Position numbers and translations under genes: made by a program. The notes under the pieces are model-generated. The model saw only the letters and a list, made by a program, of their open reading frames with translations. It did not search any database and was not told the origin of the DNA. From the NCBI GenBank assembly GCA_907163375.1, contig CAJQUW010007813.1, positions 1 through 64,000 of the forward strand: DNA of 64,000 bases. Direction: 5' to 3'. Source of the DNA: Prostheceraeus crozeri (taxonomy: Eukaryota > Platyhelminthes > Polycladida > Euryleptidae). This document shows, one piece after another, positions 41,901 through 53,900 of the stretch. Numbering within the stretch: position 1 is the stretch's first letter; every line of letters starts with the position of its first letter.

Positions 41901-44900
41901 GTTAGTTAATCGAAGATTAGATTTAACTACTGAACAAATGCTTGCCATATGCACATGTCTCGAATTAACTAACGACTTGTTAAGCACGCGCTGATGAAAG
42001 AAAGTGAGAGACAGTCAATCAGGATAGCGAGTCTTTCCCCCTATCAAGGAAATCGTGTCTCATGAGTCATGAGTCATTATGTCTTAGAATTGGGTTTGAA
42101 AGCGGGCAACGGTTGATCTGTCTCCAATGATTAGCTTGACATTGTACAGAATGAAACGCTGTCACCAAGAAAACTTCACCACGAATGATAAGTTGATCCT
42201 ATGCGACATATTAACTAAATACAAAGATATCATAGAGAACAAGCGCACGGATGCGGTGGCCACACATAAAAAAATGAAGCTTGGAGGAAAATTGCGGAGG
42301 AGTTTTCCAGCCAAAAGCCGCTACCAAGGAGAAGTGCGGATCAACTAAAAACATTTTGGAGCAATTCAAAACGGTTGGCGAAAAAGGAGGTTGCCAAGGA
42401 GCGGCCAGAAACATTCAAAACGGGAGGAGGACCATCGCCGCCGTCTATTACTGATGTAACATAGAAAATACAGATTGTTTCATAAAAAATGGATCACCCT
42501 TAAACATCGCCTTAACTTCAACTTTGTCGAACTCCGCCAAACTTGAACGAATTTCTCTGAAATTTGGAACATATGTCAGTTGTGCTTACTAATATCATTG
42601 TTGGAAATTTCAAGCATGAATATTGAGTTGTTTTCCTGTTATAGATAAAAAAGTAGTAGATAATTTGATCTTCATTTAGCAATGTTACACAAAATCATAC
42701 CTCACTCTTATAAAATTACATTTGTTTCCTTTGTTATGTAATATGTTGTTCTACAAGCCAAAAGCTATCAAGCAAAACAAAAATAAAGAAAATCGATCAA
42801 TCAGAGCCAGTATAGTACCATTATTCATCAACAATAATGTAACTGCTACATGTGATTAACTGGACTTCATGTTCCATAGCTTCCTGACTTCGTTGCGGTG
42901 GTGTTGGCAGCACTCCTGATTGCTTTCAGCTAGAAATCTATCTCTTACCGGTTGATAACAATACAAAGCACAAATAAACAATAATGAGATCGCATTCACA
43001 AAAGGCAAAGTGTCAGTCTTGCTAGAACTAGGTTTTTCTTTGCGAGCTACAAGCAAGCGACTAAATGTCCCTTACACAAATGTGCATCGATGGCATAATG
43101 ATGATTTTCGACTCTGTCGTAAAGAGGGCTCTGGCCGTCCACGCAAAACATCCAAACGTAGAGACCGCCTAATTTTGAGATTTGTTAAAGTTGATCCAAG
43201 TCTCTCGTTAACTGAGATGGCTGCACTAGTCTCGTCTATTTCTAAGTACACTATTCGTAGAAGACTTGTTGAATCGAATTTCAAGAGCTGTAAGAGGCCC
43301 TCTCAGATCGAATTATCAGATCAGCATACAAAAAGACGTCTCAGATGGGCAATGAGTCATTGTCACTGGCGAAATCAATGGGATCGGGTTGTCTGGTCTG
43401 ATGAGGCATCAGTCCGTCTGAAGGATAGTGATGGTCGATTGAGATTATGGATAAAATCTGATCAGGAAATTCCGAGACATTTACATCGTCCCCGGGTACA
43501 AGGTGGTGCGACTCTACTGATTTAGGCTGGCATTTGGACCAATGGCCGCTCTGAACTTCACATACAGCAGGGAACCATGAATTCTGAACGCTATGTGAAT
43601 GTTTTACGAATGAACATTGGCCAAATGACAGATCAACTTGGTGATCCATCGACTTGGTTATTTATGGATGATAATGCTGCGTGTCACAGGAGTAGTACAG
43701 TCAACTTATGCAAGTCTCAATTAGGACTTATGACATTATCTTGGCCAGCTCGTTCTCCTAATCTGAATCCCATAGAAAATGTATGGAGTATTCTAAAACG
43801 CAACGTTCGTCGTTCACTGCTACCTACAGATGGCGTATCACAACTTACGTCACTGTTAAAAAGAGAGTGGAGAAAGTTAGATCAGTCAAAAATCAACGAT
43901 ATCATCGAATCAATGCCTAGACGAATTGGTAATGTCATTGACAATAAGGGTAGGGCCACAAAATATTAGCTTCTTAAGAACCGTTACTGTATCATAGCTT
44001 ATGAGATTATATAAGGACATTTAAATATATTAGGGACATGAAATAACATGAAAAATGCTTTCTGTATCATACTTATGTTTTATTTAGTCAAATTTTAGGA
44101 TGATCCACTTTTTATGAAACGGACTGTAGTATCGCTAATTCCGCAACAAACTGATCCTCTGGAATTTGACTGCGATAGTGATCAGCAAGGTCCGCTCATG
44201 AAGTTACTAATCGATGAACTGAACACTTCAGCAAAAGAAAAAGATGACATCCAGTACACGCCTGGTGAAGGTGATGCAATTAATTCTGAAAACTGTGCTC
44301 CTCTGACTCCTGTTCGTGAAAATATCCAGGCAGGTTCTCATATTTCAACTTATGAAACCATAACACCGACAACATCAAACATTTCAAGGAAACACTGTAA
44401 TAGAAAAATACCCCCATTGAAATATTTACGAGATTGTAGTGAAGAATATCACGAAGTGAGGATGCGAGCAATCAGAGAAGAAAGTACGTTTCGAGAGGCT
44501 GAACATCGGCTGCGAATGGAGAATTTGAGACTCAAAAATGCGCTACTGAAAGAGAAATTGAAGAGAATGAATTGCGATCTGAACATTTGAGAATGTGCTT
44601 TTTGATCAAACTTATTGTTTGCAAGCAGTTTGCAATTTAATTCAAATATGAAGACTCTTTGAATAAAAAAATGGGTTATATAATTGCTACACCGGTTTGT
44701 TTTTAATAATTTTTCAAGCTCTTAGACAAACATAAGACGATAAACATAAGGATGGCTCAGTTTTAATTTCAGTAAAGAACTCACTAATTTTTAATTGATT
44801 AGAGAGTTTTTTAATTAATTAGGAAAAAACATTCTTAATTGATTTTAGAGCTTTATAATTAATTAGCAAAAAATTTTTAATTTATTTGAGAGTTTCCCTT

Positions 44901-47900
44901 TCTCACTCAACCTGCGGCCTCAAAGCGGTGAAAGGGTGAAAACGGAGTCGCAATAAGGCTTTGTCGTCTGAAGCTCATGCTTCTTTGGGTTCTACCTTGT
45001 CGGAAAGGTTTATTGTCGGCGGTTTGTGACCGTGCTCCGGCTAACTAGCAGGCTCTGGAATATTATTTTTATTTTACTGGTCATTGAATTTATTTATGTT
45101 TGATTAATTTCATATTCTTTTTCTCCACGTTTGTTTATTTTAAATGTGTGGTAGGCTTCGGCCGTCCCAATTAACACCACCCCCTGGTTTGCGAGATATG
45201 AACAGTCATCAGATGTTTCATGTTGTTGAATCAGGTTTTTGGGCATGGCACTTATTTGGCTCATTTGTGATCGAACTTCCTTCCACTGCTCTCTTTTGCA
45301 CTTCCCCATTTGTTGCAGGTTAAGGTGTGACAGATCCAACGTATTCACGGCATACGGGCGTCAGGTAGTTCAAGGGTCCCGAACCCACTGGTAATGCTTT
45401 GGGAGGCAGGCCCGGTCAACTGCTCGAAAAAAGGCGGTACAGTTCCACTGCCACGGACATGCGTGGGTAGCTTTACTGAGGGGTTTAGCCCGTGTAGCTG
45501 TATCCGGTTCCTCTGTGGCCTACCTGACTTGTACCCATTGTTACGGCAAAGGGGTTCTCATTTGGGTTTCTTCAAGCTTTTGCGACATGAACTGTGCCTA
45601 TAAGTGTCTTTTTTGCGTATTATTTGTTGCAGCTTTGTTGCTATTATTTACGTTTTTTCTGATGCCTTCCAAAGTTTCTTGTATCACTTTGTTGTACAGT
45701 ATAATTTTCGTTTATTTGATTGATATTCTATGAGAAATTATGAAAATGAGAAAGACACACAAGAAACGTAGTCAAGCCGTCAAGCTCAAAACCCCTCTCA
45801 GGATCAGCTTCAGCAACGTAAGAGGACTGAGGTCCAATTACGACGACATCAACATCTTCCTGCAAGGTAAGTCACCAGATCTTCTAGCCCTGTCGGAAAC
45901 CAGGTTAGATCCCAGTGTGTCATCAAGCGACGTTACTCCTGATGGATACATATTTCACCGGATGGATAAAGCACCTTGTCATGGTCTTGGAATCTATGCC
46001 AAGACAAGCCTTCCCTTGAGAAGGCTTCGCAGCTCAGAGGATCCAAGGCATGAGTATCTTGCCTTCATTGCGCCGCTGCAGAAGACCACACTTCTTCTAT
46101 TTTTCCTATACCGCTCTCCATCAACTAATGCGGATATTTTCAATGTTCTTTCTGACAAGATCGATTCTCTTCTACAAGAGTATCCCAGCGCTGAAGTTGC
46201 CGTTTTTGGTGACTTCAACGTGCACAATGTTGACTGGCTTGTGCACTCACGCACCACCGATCTCTCCGGTCAGGCAGCCCAGGATTTCGCTGTCTCTCAC
46301 AACCTTAGTCAAATTGTCACTTGTCCTACCAGAGTGCCTGACCGAGCTGGGGATACTGGATATCTCCTTGACCTGTTTCTCACCTCAAATCCAACTTGTT
46401 TTTCACACAAGGTTACTTCTCCCCTCGGCACGTCTGATCACTGTGTTATCACAGTTTCTGGCAAACAAATTTGCTCCACACCGTCTGCACCCTTCCATAG
46501 AACAGTTTATCAATTCTCCAAAGCAGACTGGTGTGGCTTCCGCACTTTTCTTAGTCAAGTTCAAGCTGAGAATTTAATTCTGAGCGAGAACGTCCACAAG
46601 TCGGCGCAAGAACTGACAGAGTGGCTTCAGATAGGGATGTTGGCCTACATTCCTCACCGTACTTTCCAAATGAAGCCCCACTCACAACCTTGGTTTACAC
46701 CAGAATGTGCAGCTGCAACTTGCCAGCGTGACCACTTTTTCCATAAGTATAAGCGTGACAGTAGCGCTGGCAATCTTGAATTGTACAAAACCGCACGTAG
46801 ATATTGCAAGGAAACCATACATCAGGCCAAAAGCCGTTACGCTTTGTATGTACGGAAATCCATTGCTACCCAAAAGCTTGGCTCTAAGGACTTCTGGAGG
46901 ATTTACAACAGTGTCACCAATAGGAACAAATCCTCCATCCCAGCACTCCGTCATGCCGAAGTCAGTACTTCTATGGCGACAACCTCAGCAGACAAAGCCG
47001 AGCTTCTTTGCAAAGAGTTTGCGAAGAATTCGTCATTAGACGATGGAGGTAGAATTCCACCTCCAATTCCCACGCGCACTGATGAGACAGTTAGTCCTCC
47101 TTCAGTCACAGTCCGAAACGTCAAAAAGATCATCGCCGGTCTCGATAGCTCTAAGTCTAGTGGACCAGATGGCATCCCGGTTTCGGTCTTCAAGCATCTC
47201 TCACCTGAGCTTTCTCCACTTTTATCTAAACTGTTCAGTACATGTGTATCCACCGGTGAGTTTCCCTCTTGTTGGAAAGTAGCTTCCGTGGTTCCAGTTC
47301 CAAAGAAAGGTTCTGACTCATCTCTTCCATCTAGTTACCGTCCTATCAGCCTGCTTCCAATTGCTGGCAAGATTTTTGAAGCAGTGATTAACCAACACAT
47401 TGTTAACTTCCTTGAAACTCAGAACCTTCTATCAGAAGAACAGTATGGCTTCAGGCACTCTCGATCAACTGCAGATCTTCTTTCATATGTCACTGAACAT
47501 GTGAGTCGTGTCCTTGACAGACAAGGTGAGACGAGATCAGTTGCCTTGGATATTTCCAAGGCATTCGATAAAGTCTGGCATCAGGGACTCCTTATGAAGC
47601 TCAAGTCCTATGGAGTTGCTAATCAACTCCACAAACTTCTTGCTTCTTTTCTTAGTGACCGGCAGATATCTGTCGTCTTAGATGGCCAAAAGTCTTCCAC
47701 CAAGTTTGTCAATGCAGGAGTTCCTCAAGCGTCAATTTTGGGACCCACTCTTTTTCTGCTGTACATCAACGACCTCCCAGACTGCCTAGTGAGTAAATTG
47801 GTGATGTATGCAGATGACACAACACTCTTCAATTCCAATGAGCGACTCGCTAAGAACACTCAGCAACGTCAGCAGCTATGCGACGTTCTTAATGAAGACT

Positions 47901-50900
47901 TACGCAGGGTCTCAGAATGGGGCGCCAATTGGCTTGTTTCCTTCAATCCTTCAAAAACTCAGAGTATTCTGCACTCACGACTTAAAGGAGATGATGATCA
48001 TAGCATTAAGATGTCAGATAATAGGATCAGAGAACAAGATTCCATCTCCTTCCTTGGATTGGCGGTTACGAAGGACTTGTCATGGAAACCGTACATCCAA
48101 TCCATTAGCAAGCAGGCAGCTCAACGCATTGGTAGTCTCTATCGTGCCAGCAGCTATCTTCCATCACAGACTGTCTGCTATCTTTACAAGTCCACTATTC
48201 GTCCTCTGATGGAGTATTGTTGTCATCTGTGGGCAGGCGCCCCACAAACGCATCTTAACCTCCTTGTACGGGTTGAGAAACGTGTCAAGAATCTCATGGG
48301 TGAAAAACTTGCTAGCAAGTTGCAGCCGCTCTCCGTCAGACGGGATGTTGCTTCACTCAGTCTCTTCTACAGGTACTATTTCGGTAGAAGCAGCTCTGCA
48401 GTAAATGAGTGCGTACCCAAACCTAAGATCTTCTCCAGAAGCACACGCAGAGCTAATGCACTCACATGCTATCATGTGAGCTTAGAACGCGCACGTACTG
48501 TGAGTCGCTCGAAAAGCTTTTTTGTTCGCACGGCACAGCTTTGGAATCAGCTTCCCCAGACCACTTTCCCTGACCAATACAATCTTGATACTTTCAAGAG
48601 GCGTGCGAACATGTTTCTGATGGGGACAGTTTAATCAGATTAGAAGATCTGTTTTTTTTTATTATTATTTATTTAAAATAATACAATTTTTACTTTTAAT
48701 TGAGTAACCCCTAGCTTCGTTCATGCTCATAGCTGTGCTAGGGGTGAAAATTCAGTAAAAAAAAAAAGAAGAGAGTTTCCTAGCGGCGGTCTAAGCACCG
48801 TATTGTTCTCTGAATAGTAAGGTTCTAATACCATTTTCTTATTGGAGGGACTCCATTAGGCCTCAGCCACACCCGAGTTGGACATGGCTAAGCTTAGGCC
48901 GGCTATTGTTAGACATGGCTGGGCTGGGCCGATATTTGGATAGACAGAAAAATATGTTATTCATTATGAAATAATTTAAATTGAGTAAAAATGATTATTC
49001 AATTATGCACAATAAATACGCTGGACCACTGAAGCCTTCAAAGCTGTGTTGATAAAGACGGAGACAAAGTGATGAACAAGTACAGACGTATACATGTCCA
49101 TGGGATTGAAGCGTTGCTGCCTCGCTGATGGTGTTCAGTGAGTTTATAGAACACCAACAAAGAACCTAGCATATTTAGGTTTTGATGACAAATAATTGCA
49201 ATTAATTGATTGGTGTTGCCAAATAGCTGCAGTAAATCGATTGCTTTCGGATGCCATCAAAATTGATTGCTCGGTCAATTTAATTGCAATTAATTTTTGA
49301 TATCTTCTGGATCCCTCCAACAGCAAAGTAAGTTATTATTATTTATCAGATATTTTTGGAAAATATAACAGGAAAGTACTGAAGACGATAATATCAAAAC
49401 ATCCATTAATTGCATAAGTGCAAAATATATTCGATGAAATCACCACATCAATGAAATATACGATCTTACAATTTAACATACCTCACGTGAATGACATAGA
49501 ATATTTCTACCACAAGTAGTTCAAAAGTTCAATGACGAAAGTATTGTTGGATAATCTCCCTTCTGAAAATACTCCCTGAACTGCTGTTATCGTCAAGATC
49601 CACGTTGTGTTCACTGTTGCTATTATCATTTGAAACATTTTCATTATCATTGCCCTCTTCCAAAGGGATTTTCAACATTTTAGCATAATTATGAAGACAT
49701 GCTGTTGCAACAGCGACTTTCTGCGAAACAGAAAGCTTTAAACGTAATTTCTTTAAACATCGAAAACGCTGCTTCCATTGGCCAAAAGTTCTTTCGATAA
49801 CGTTTCTTGTTCGAACATGATCAGCATTATACCGTTTTTCGGCATTGCTGGTAGGATTCAATGCAGGAGTCACTAGATACTTACAACATGGGTAAGCAGA
49901 ATCTCCAAGTAAAATCCCATTCAATTCATTAGTTTCTAGTCTATGGCACAGTCTACTATTTTCAAAAATAGTTGCATCATGTGTTGCCCCAGGCCAGCGG
50001 CAAACCACATCAGTAAAGTAACCGTCTGCATCACTTACACAGTGGGTATTCAATGTAAAATATTTTTTACGGTCCCTAAAAAGTTCTGCGTTGTTCCCAC
50101 CTGGAGAGATGATTGGTATATGGGTACCATCGATAGCACCGATGACCAACGGTATGCGAGATCGCTTCGTGAATTCACTCTTGATGGAACTCAAATTCTC
50201 AGAAAAGCCAGTAAATTTTTTATGTTGTTGTGCTATCACTGTTGAGACGTTTGAGACGATTCGTGATATTGTTGATTGATGAGCACCAATTAAATCGCCG
50301 TTTGTAGTTTGAAGGTTTCCTGTTGCATAGAACCGTAGAGCAGCACATAATTTTGACAGACTATCAATGTCAATGTTTCGATCATATGGCTCGCTAAAAT
50401 CACCGAGTATAGAGTGTAGATTACGAACATTGTCTTTCGTAAATCTGTAGCGAAATTCAAAATCATGGTCGTCCAATTCCATTGGATTGAACCGGGCCAT
50501 ATCGTAGTCGTGGTAATAAAAATATTGGTCATATATATCATCCATGAGTTCCGAATATCCGCAGTTAATTCACGAAAGTCAACGATTAACTTTAACAAGA
50601 GATCACTACGTCAAATCGAATGTTAGCTAACAGACAGCGTTGATGCGCATACAATGGAAACTGCAGTTAGGAAGAGCCAATCAGATCATTAGTTAAGAAG
50701 CAAAAGAATTCGATAATCGTTGATTAACTAATCGATTGTTAAAAATCTAATTTTGACATGTGCATAAGAACTTAATTTAACTTTAGATTTAACAGTTGAT
50801 TAGCTCTTAATTGTGAGATGTGCATTCCACCCTTAGTGAGTTTTGACGTGGAATCACTGTTTACCAATATACCTGTAGATGAACTTATTAACATAGCAGC

Positions 50901-53900
50901 TAACCTAGTATACAGAAGTAATTCAAACAACAAACCGCGATACGGTAAAGATGTTTTCATATAACTATGTAAATTTGCTGCACAAAGTAGCTTTATATAC
51001 AAAGCTGCACAGGTAGCTTTATACAATGATAATATGTATACTCAAACAGATGGAGTTTCGATGGGTTCACCGTTGGCACCAACGCTTTTCAATCTCTTCC
51101 TAGCAGAATTAGAACAAGGTTGGGTGGGAGAACAATTCTCGCCCCTGTTCTACTCCAGATATGTAGATGACTGCATATGCGTATTTGATAACGTAGACAA
51201 AATTCACAAATTCCATGAGTACCTAAACAGACAACATCCTAACCTAAAATTCACCACTGAAGTGGGCAACAACAAGTTACCTTTCCTAGATGTATTCATT
51301 AACACCGAAGATACTTTACAAACTTCCATTTACCGTAAAGATACGTATACTGGCCTCTTATTAAATTATAATTCCGTTTGCCCTAGGCAATGGAAAGTTG
51401 GACTTATTAATGGGATGTTACATCGAGCATATACAGTATCAAACTGCTGGGAAATGTTTCATAACGAAGTAAAAAAACATGACTAGCATTTTTCAGAAAA
51501 ACGGCTACCCACGGAGTACAGTAGAAAAAAAATTGTAGGTAGCTTCCTTAACAAAAAGAATACAGTGATTTCCAACGGGCACAATGATACATGTACGAGT
51601 ACAGCAGATGCACATGTAAATTATACAGTACTACTGTATATTGGTCAACCATCGCTTACATTACGGAATAATTTGATGAAAATATACAAAAGATACGGTA
51701 TCAACTCTAAGATTGTATTCAACACTGCGAAAGTAAAATCATATTTCTCTTTGAAATGCAAATCGGGACCTTTGCTGAAGTCTTGTGTGGTCTATGAATT
51801 CACATGCTTGGGTGATCCAAGCAGCCAATATATTGGCAAAACCAAACGAAGACTCCAGCAAAGGATCGAAGAGCATAGAAGTACAGATACAGCAGTTTAC
51901 AAACATATCAATACATGTAATCATTGTACGTATGATATAAGTAATCAATTTCGCATAAGGTATAAAGGTAACAGTAATTATCATATAAATGTTGTTTTGT
52001 TTACAAGTGTTGTTAAACAGTTGGTCGTTCATCAATTTATTGCATTTTTGTAAAGTTCTTTCTGTTTTTCGGTATAATTGTTTTCCCTGTGATCTAATAC
52101 TTTGAAGGCGATGTTAGAATACCATTTTACAATATAATATTGATTATTTGACAACGTTTCGGACCTGAAAACTCGGTCCATTTTCAAGTACAAAGAAGTT
52201 ATGAAAGCATTTAAAATTCATAAGTTACAACATATAAAAATATCACTATTATCAAATAACGTTTAAATGTCTAGTTAATCCCATATCTCTTTTATTTAGT
52301 GTGGGATTTCTTTCTTTGATTAGAATGGCTTCAGCGATCTGCAACTTTTTGTTTGTTGCAGATCGCTGAAGCCATTCTAATCAAAGAAAGAAATCCCACA
52401 CTAAATAAAAGAGATATGGGATTAACTAGACATTTAAACGTTATTTGATAATAGTGATATTTTTATATGTTGTAACTTATGAATTTTAAATGCTTTCATA
52501 ACTTCTTTGTACTTGAAAATGGACCGAGTTTTCAGGTCCGAAACGTTGTCAAATAATCAATATTATATTGTAAAATGGTATTCTAACATCGCCTTCAAAG
52601 TATTAGATCACAAGGGAAAACAATTATACCGAAAAACAGAAAGAACTTTACAAAAATGCAATAAATTGATGAACGACCAACTGTTTAACAACACTTGTAA
52701 ACAAAACAACATTCTACCAAAATACACTAATTTTCGCTTACACTATCATATAAATGTTGTAGAAGCTTTAATGATAAAAGAGTATCAACCTAAGATCAAT
52801 TACACTGCAGATTACAACGGTATGTCATACCTCCTAAAGATTTTTAAATAAATAATTGTTTTTCCTACTAGCTTAAATTCTTGCAAATTCGTGTAATGTG
52901 TTTTGTTTTGTCATTGCTTCAGAACGCTAATCAGTCAATTCCGTCATTTTGTCTTTTAAATTTCTTTAGCACCACGTTCTGGTAAAATCCACGAATGTAG
53001 TTGCTTGCAGCGTGCTGATGTGGGGTTCCCGCCAACGTAATCACTACGTCCTTTGCGGATGCGTGGGGTAGAGGGTCCCTGCTGTTTAAGCGTCTTCTCG
53101 CATGTGGATGTGAAGGAGTTCCGCACCTCAAACTCTGTGCTGTCTCTGCGGGTGTGACGTGAATTGGCGTCATATAAAATAATTGAATTAATGATAGTAA
53201 TTTGACTTTATTTCTGACCGTACGCATAAGTGATGTGAAATTTCGATAAATATTCGTAGGGTAATCATCAACTTAATGTATTTAAAAATTTAGTTAATTA
53301 AAAAATGATAACACGGATTAAGTTGAAATTGACGCTACCAACTACCAATACGCTATCCTCCCGACTGCACTCGCTTGAATAAATCGAGTCCAATTATGTC
53401 GCATCGGAAGCGAATTTGCACCTTATTCAATAGGCCAGGCCAAGAGTACAGTTCTTCGCTGATGCTATGAAATCTTGCTGATAAAAGTGATGTCGGCGAT
53501 TCTGAGGAATGCATAGTGATTAGAAAGATAGATGCATTTAATGGTAACAGTCCATTCAGACGAGAAATTGATAGTCTGATAATTCATCATTTAACAGTTA
53601 ATAGTGAATTGTAAAAAGTGCCAACAGGATGTTCTGTGAAATGGAGGCTGGATGATAGTTCTGACAATATTTCAATTTCTGAGAAATGTGATGCATCAGA
53701 ATTACTGTCAGTTAGCATTTTGGCACTACTACAATGCCACAGAATTCGAATGATTCTGCCTGCCGCAAAAGCTGCGTCAATCGTTGCAGAGCGTGAATAT
53801 CTATCTGTGGCGGATTCCTCGCATCCGCGGCTATGGGATTAAATCTGTAATGTGAGAGGATTTCTGTCTACATAAAAATAATCATTCATATTAAATTTAT

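Larger units (their letters stand above)
42151..44590 (+). pseudogene. Harbinger Myb/SANT-like partner protein, frameshifted and split by Tc1
   Basis: In this family the Myb/SANT-like protein brings the transposase into the nucleus and onto the TIRs. The 5' piece has [20 protein letters not shown] and IENKRTDAV, the first helices of the domain. After a 1 nt shift in the A run near 42268 the reading continues as [26 protein letters not shown] and [12 protein letters not shown] to about 42460. A stop (TAG) lies just before the Tc1 insertion. The 3' piece (44127-44590) has an acidic Pro/Thr-rich region and a coiled-coil C terminus ([20 protein letters not shown]). Both the frame and the insertion inactivate it here. 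Confidence 0.8.
41847..50832. mobile_element. PIF/Harbinger transposon (8986 bp with two nested insertions)
   Basis: Ends GGGTGGAATGCACATCT and AGATGTGCATTCCACCC are flanked by the 3 bp duplication TTA (41844-41846 and 50833-50835) that is characteristic of PIF/Harbinger. It carries the family's two genes: a Myb/SANT-like DNA-binding protein on the + strand (left) and a DDE transposase on the - strand (right). A Tc1 element (42471-44126) and a LINE (44898-48770) were inserted later. Removing them leaves about 3.45 kb, a normal size for the family. The subterminal regions are rich in TTAGTTAATCG-like strings that may be transposase or Myb binding sites. Confidence 0.93.
40760..52851 (+). mobile_element. 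Penelope-like element in intron 6, split by a Harbinger insertion
   Basis: The left part (about 40760-41846) reads [15 protein letters not shown], the N-terminal block ([25 protein letters not shown]) and ARPIVST of Penelope-like reverse transcriptases. The right part resumes at 50833 with [13 protein letters not shown], followed by [39 protein letters not shown] and a GIY-YIG endonuclease with [16 protein letters not shown] (51836-51880). The two parts join at the TTA that Harbinger duplicated. The 3' part is rearranged into a large palindrome followed by a partial 5' segment ([24 protein letters not shown]) and the end of the GIY-YIG region. Partial inverted or tandem copies at the ends are usual for this family. 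It is broken, with a handful of disruptions. Confidence 0.85.

Noticed and set aside
51739-52035. - strand frame with [14 protein letters not shown]
   Set aside because: It is the inverted arm of the palindrome reading the Penelope 5' peptide backward into antisense sequence; not a separate gene.
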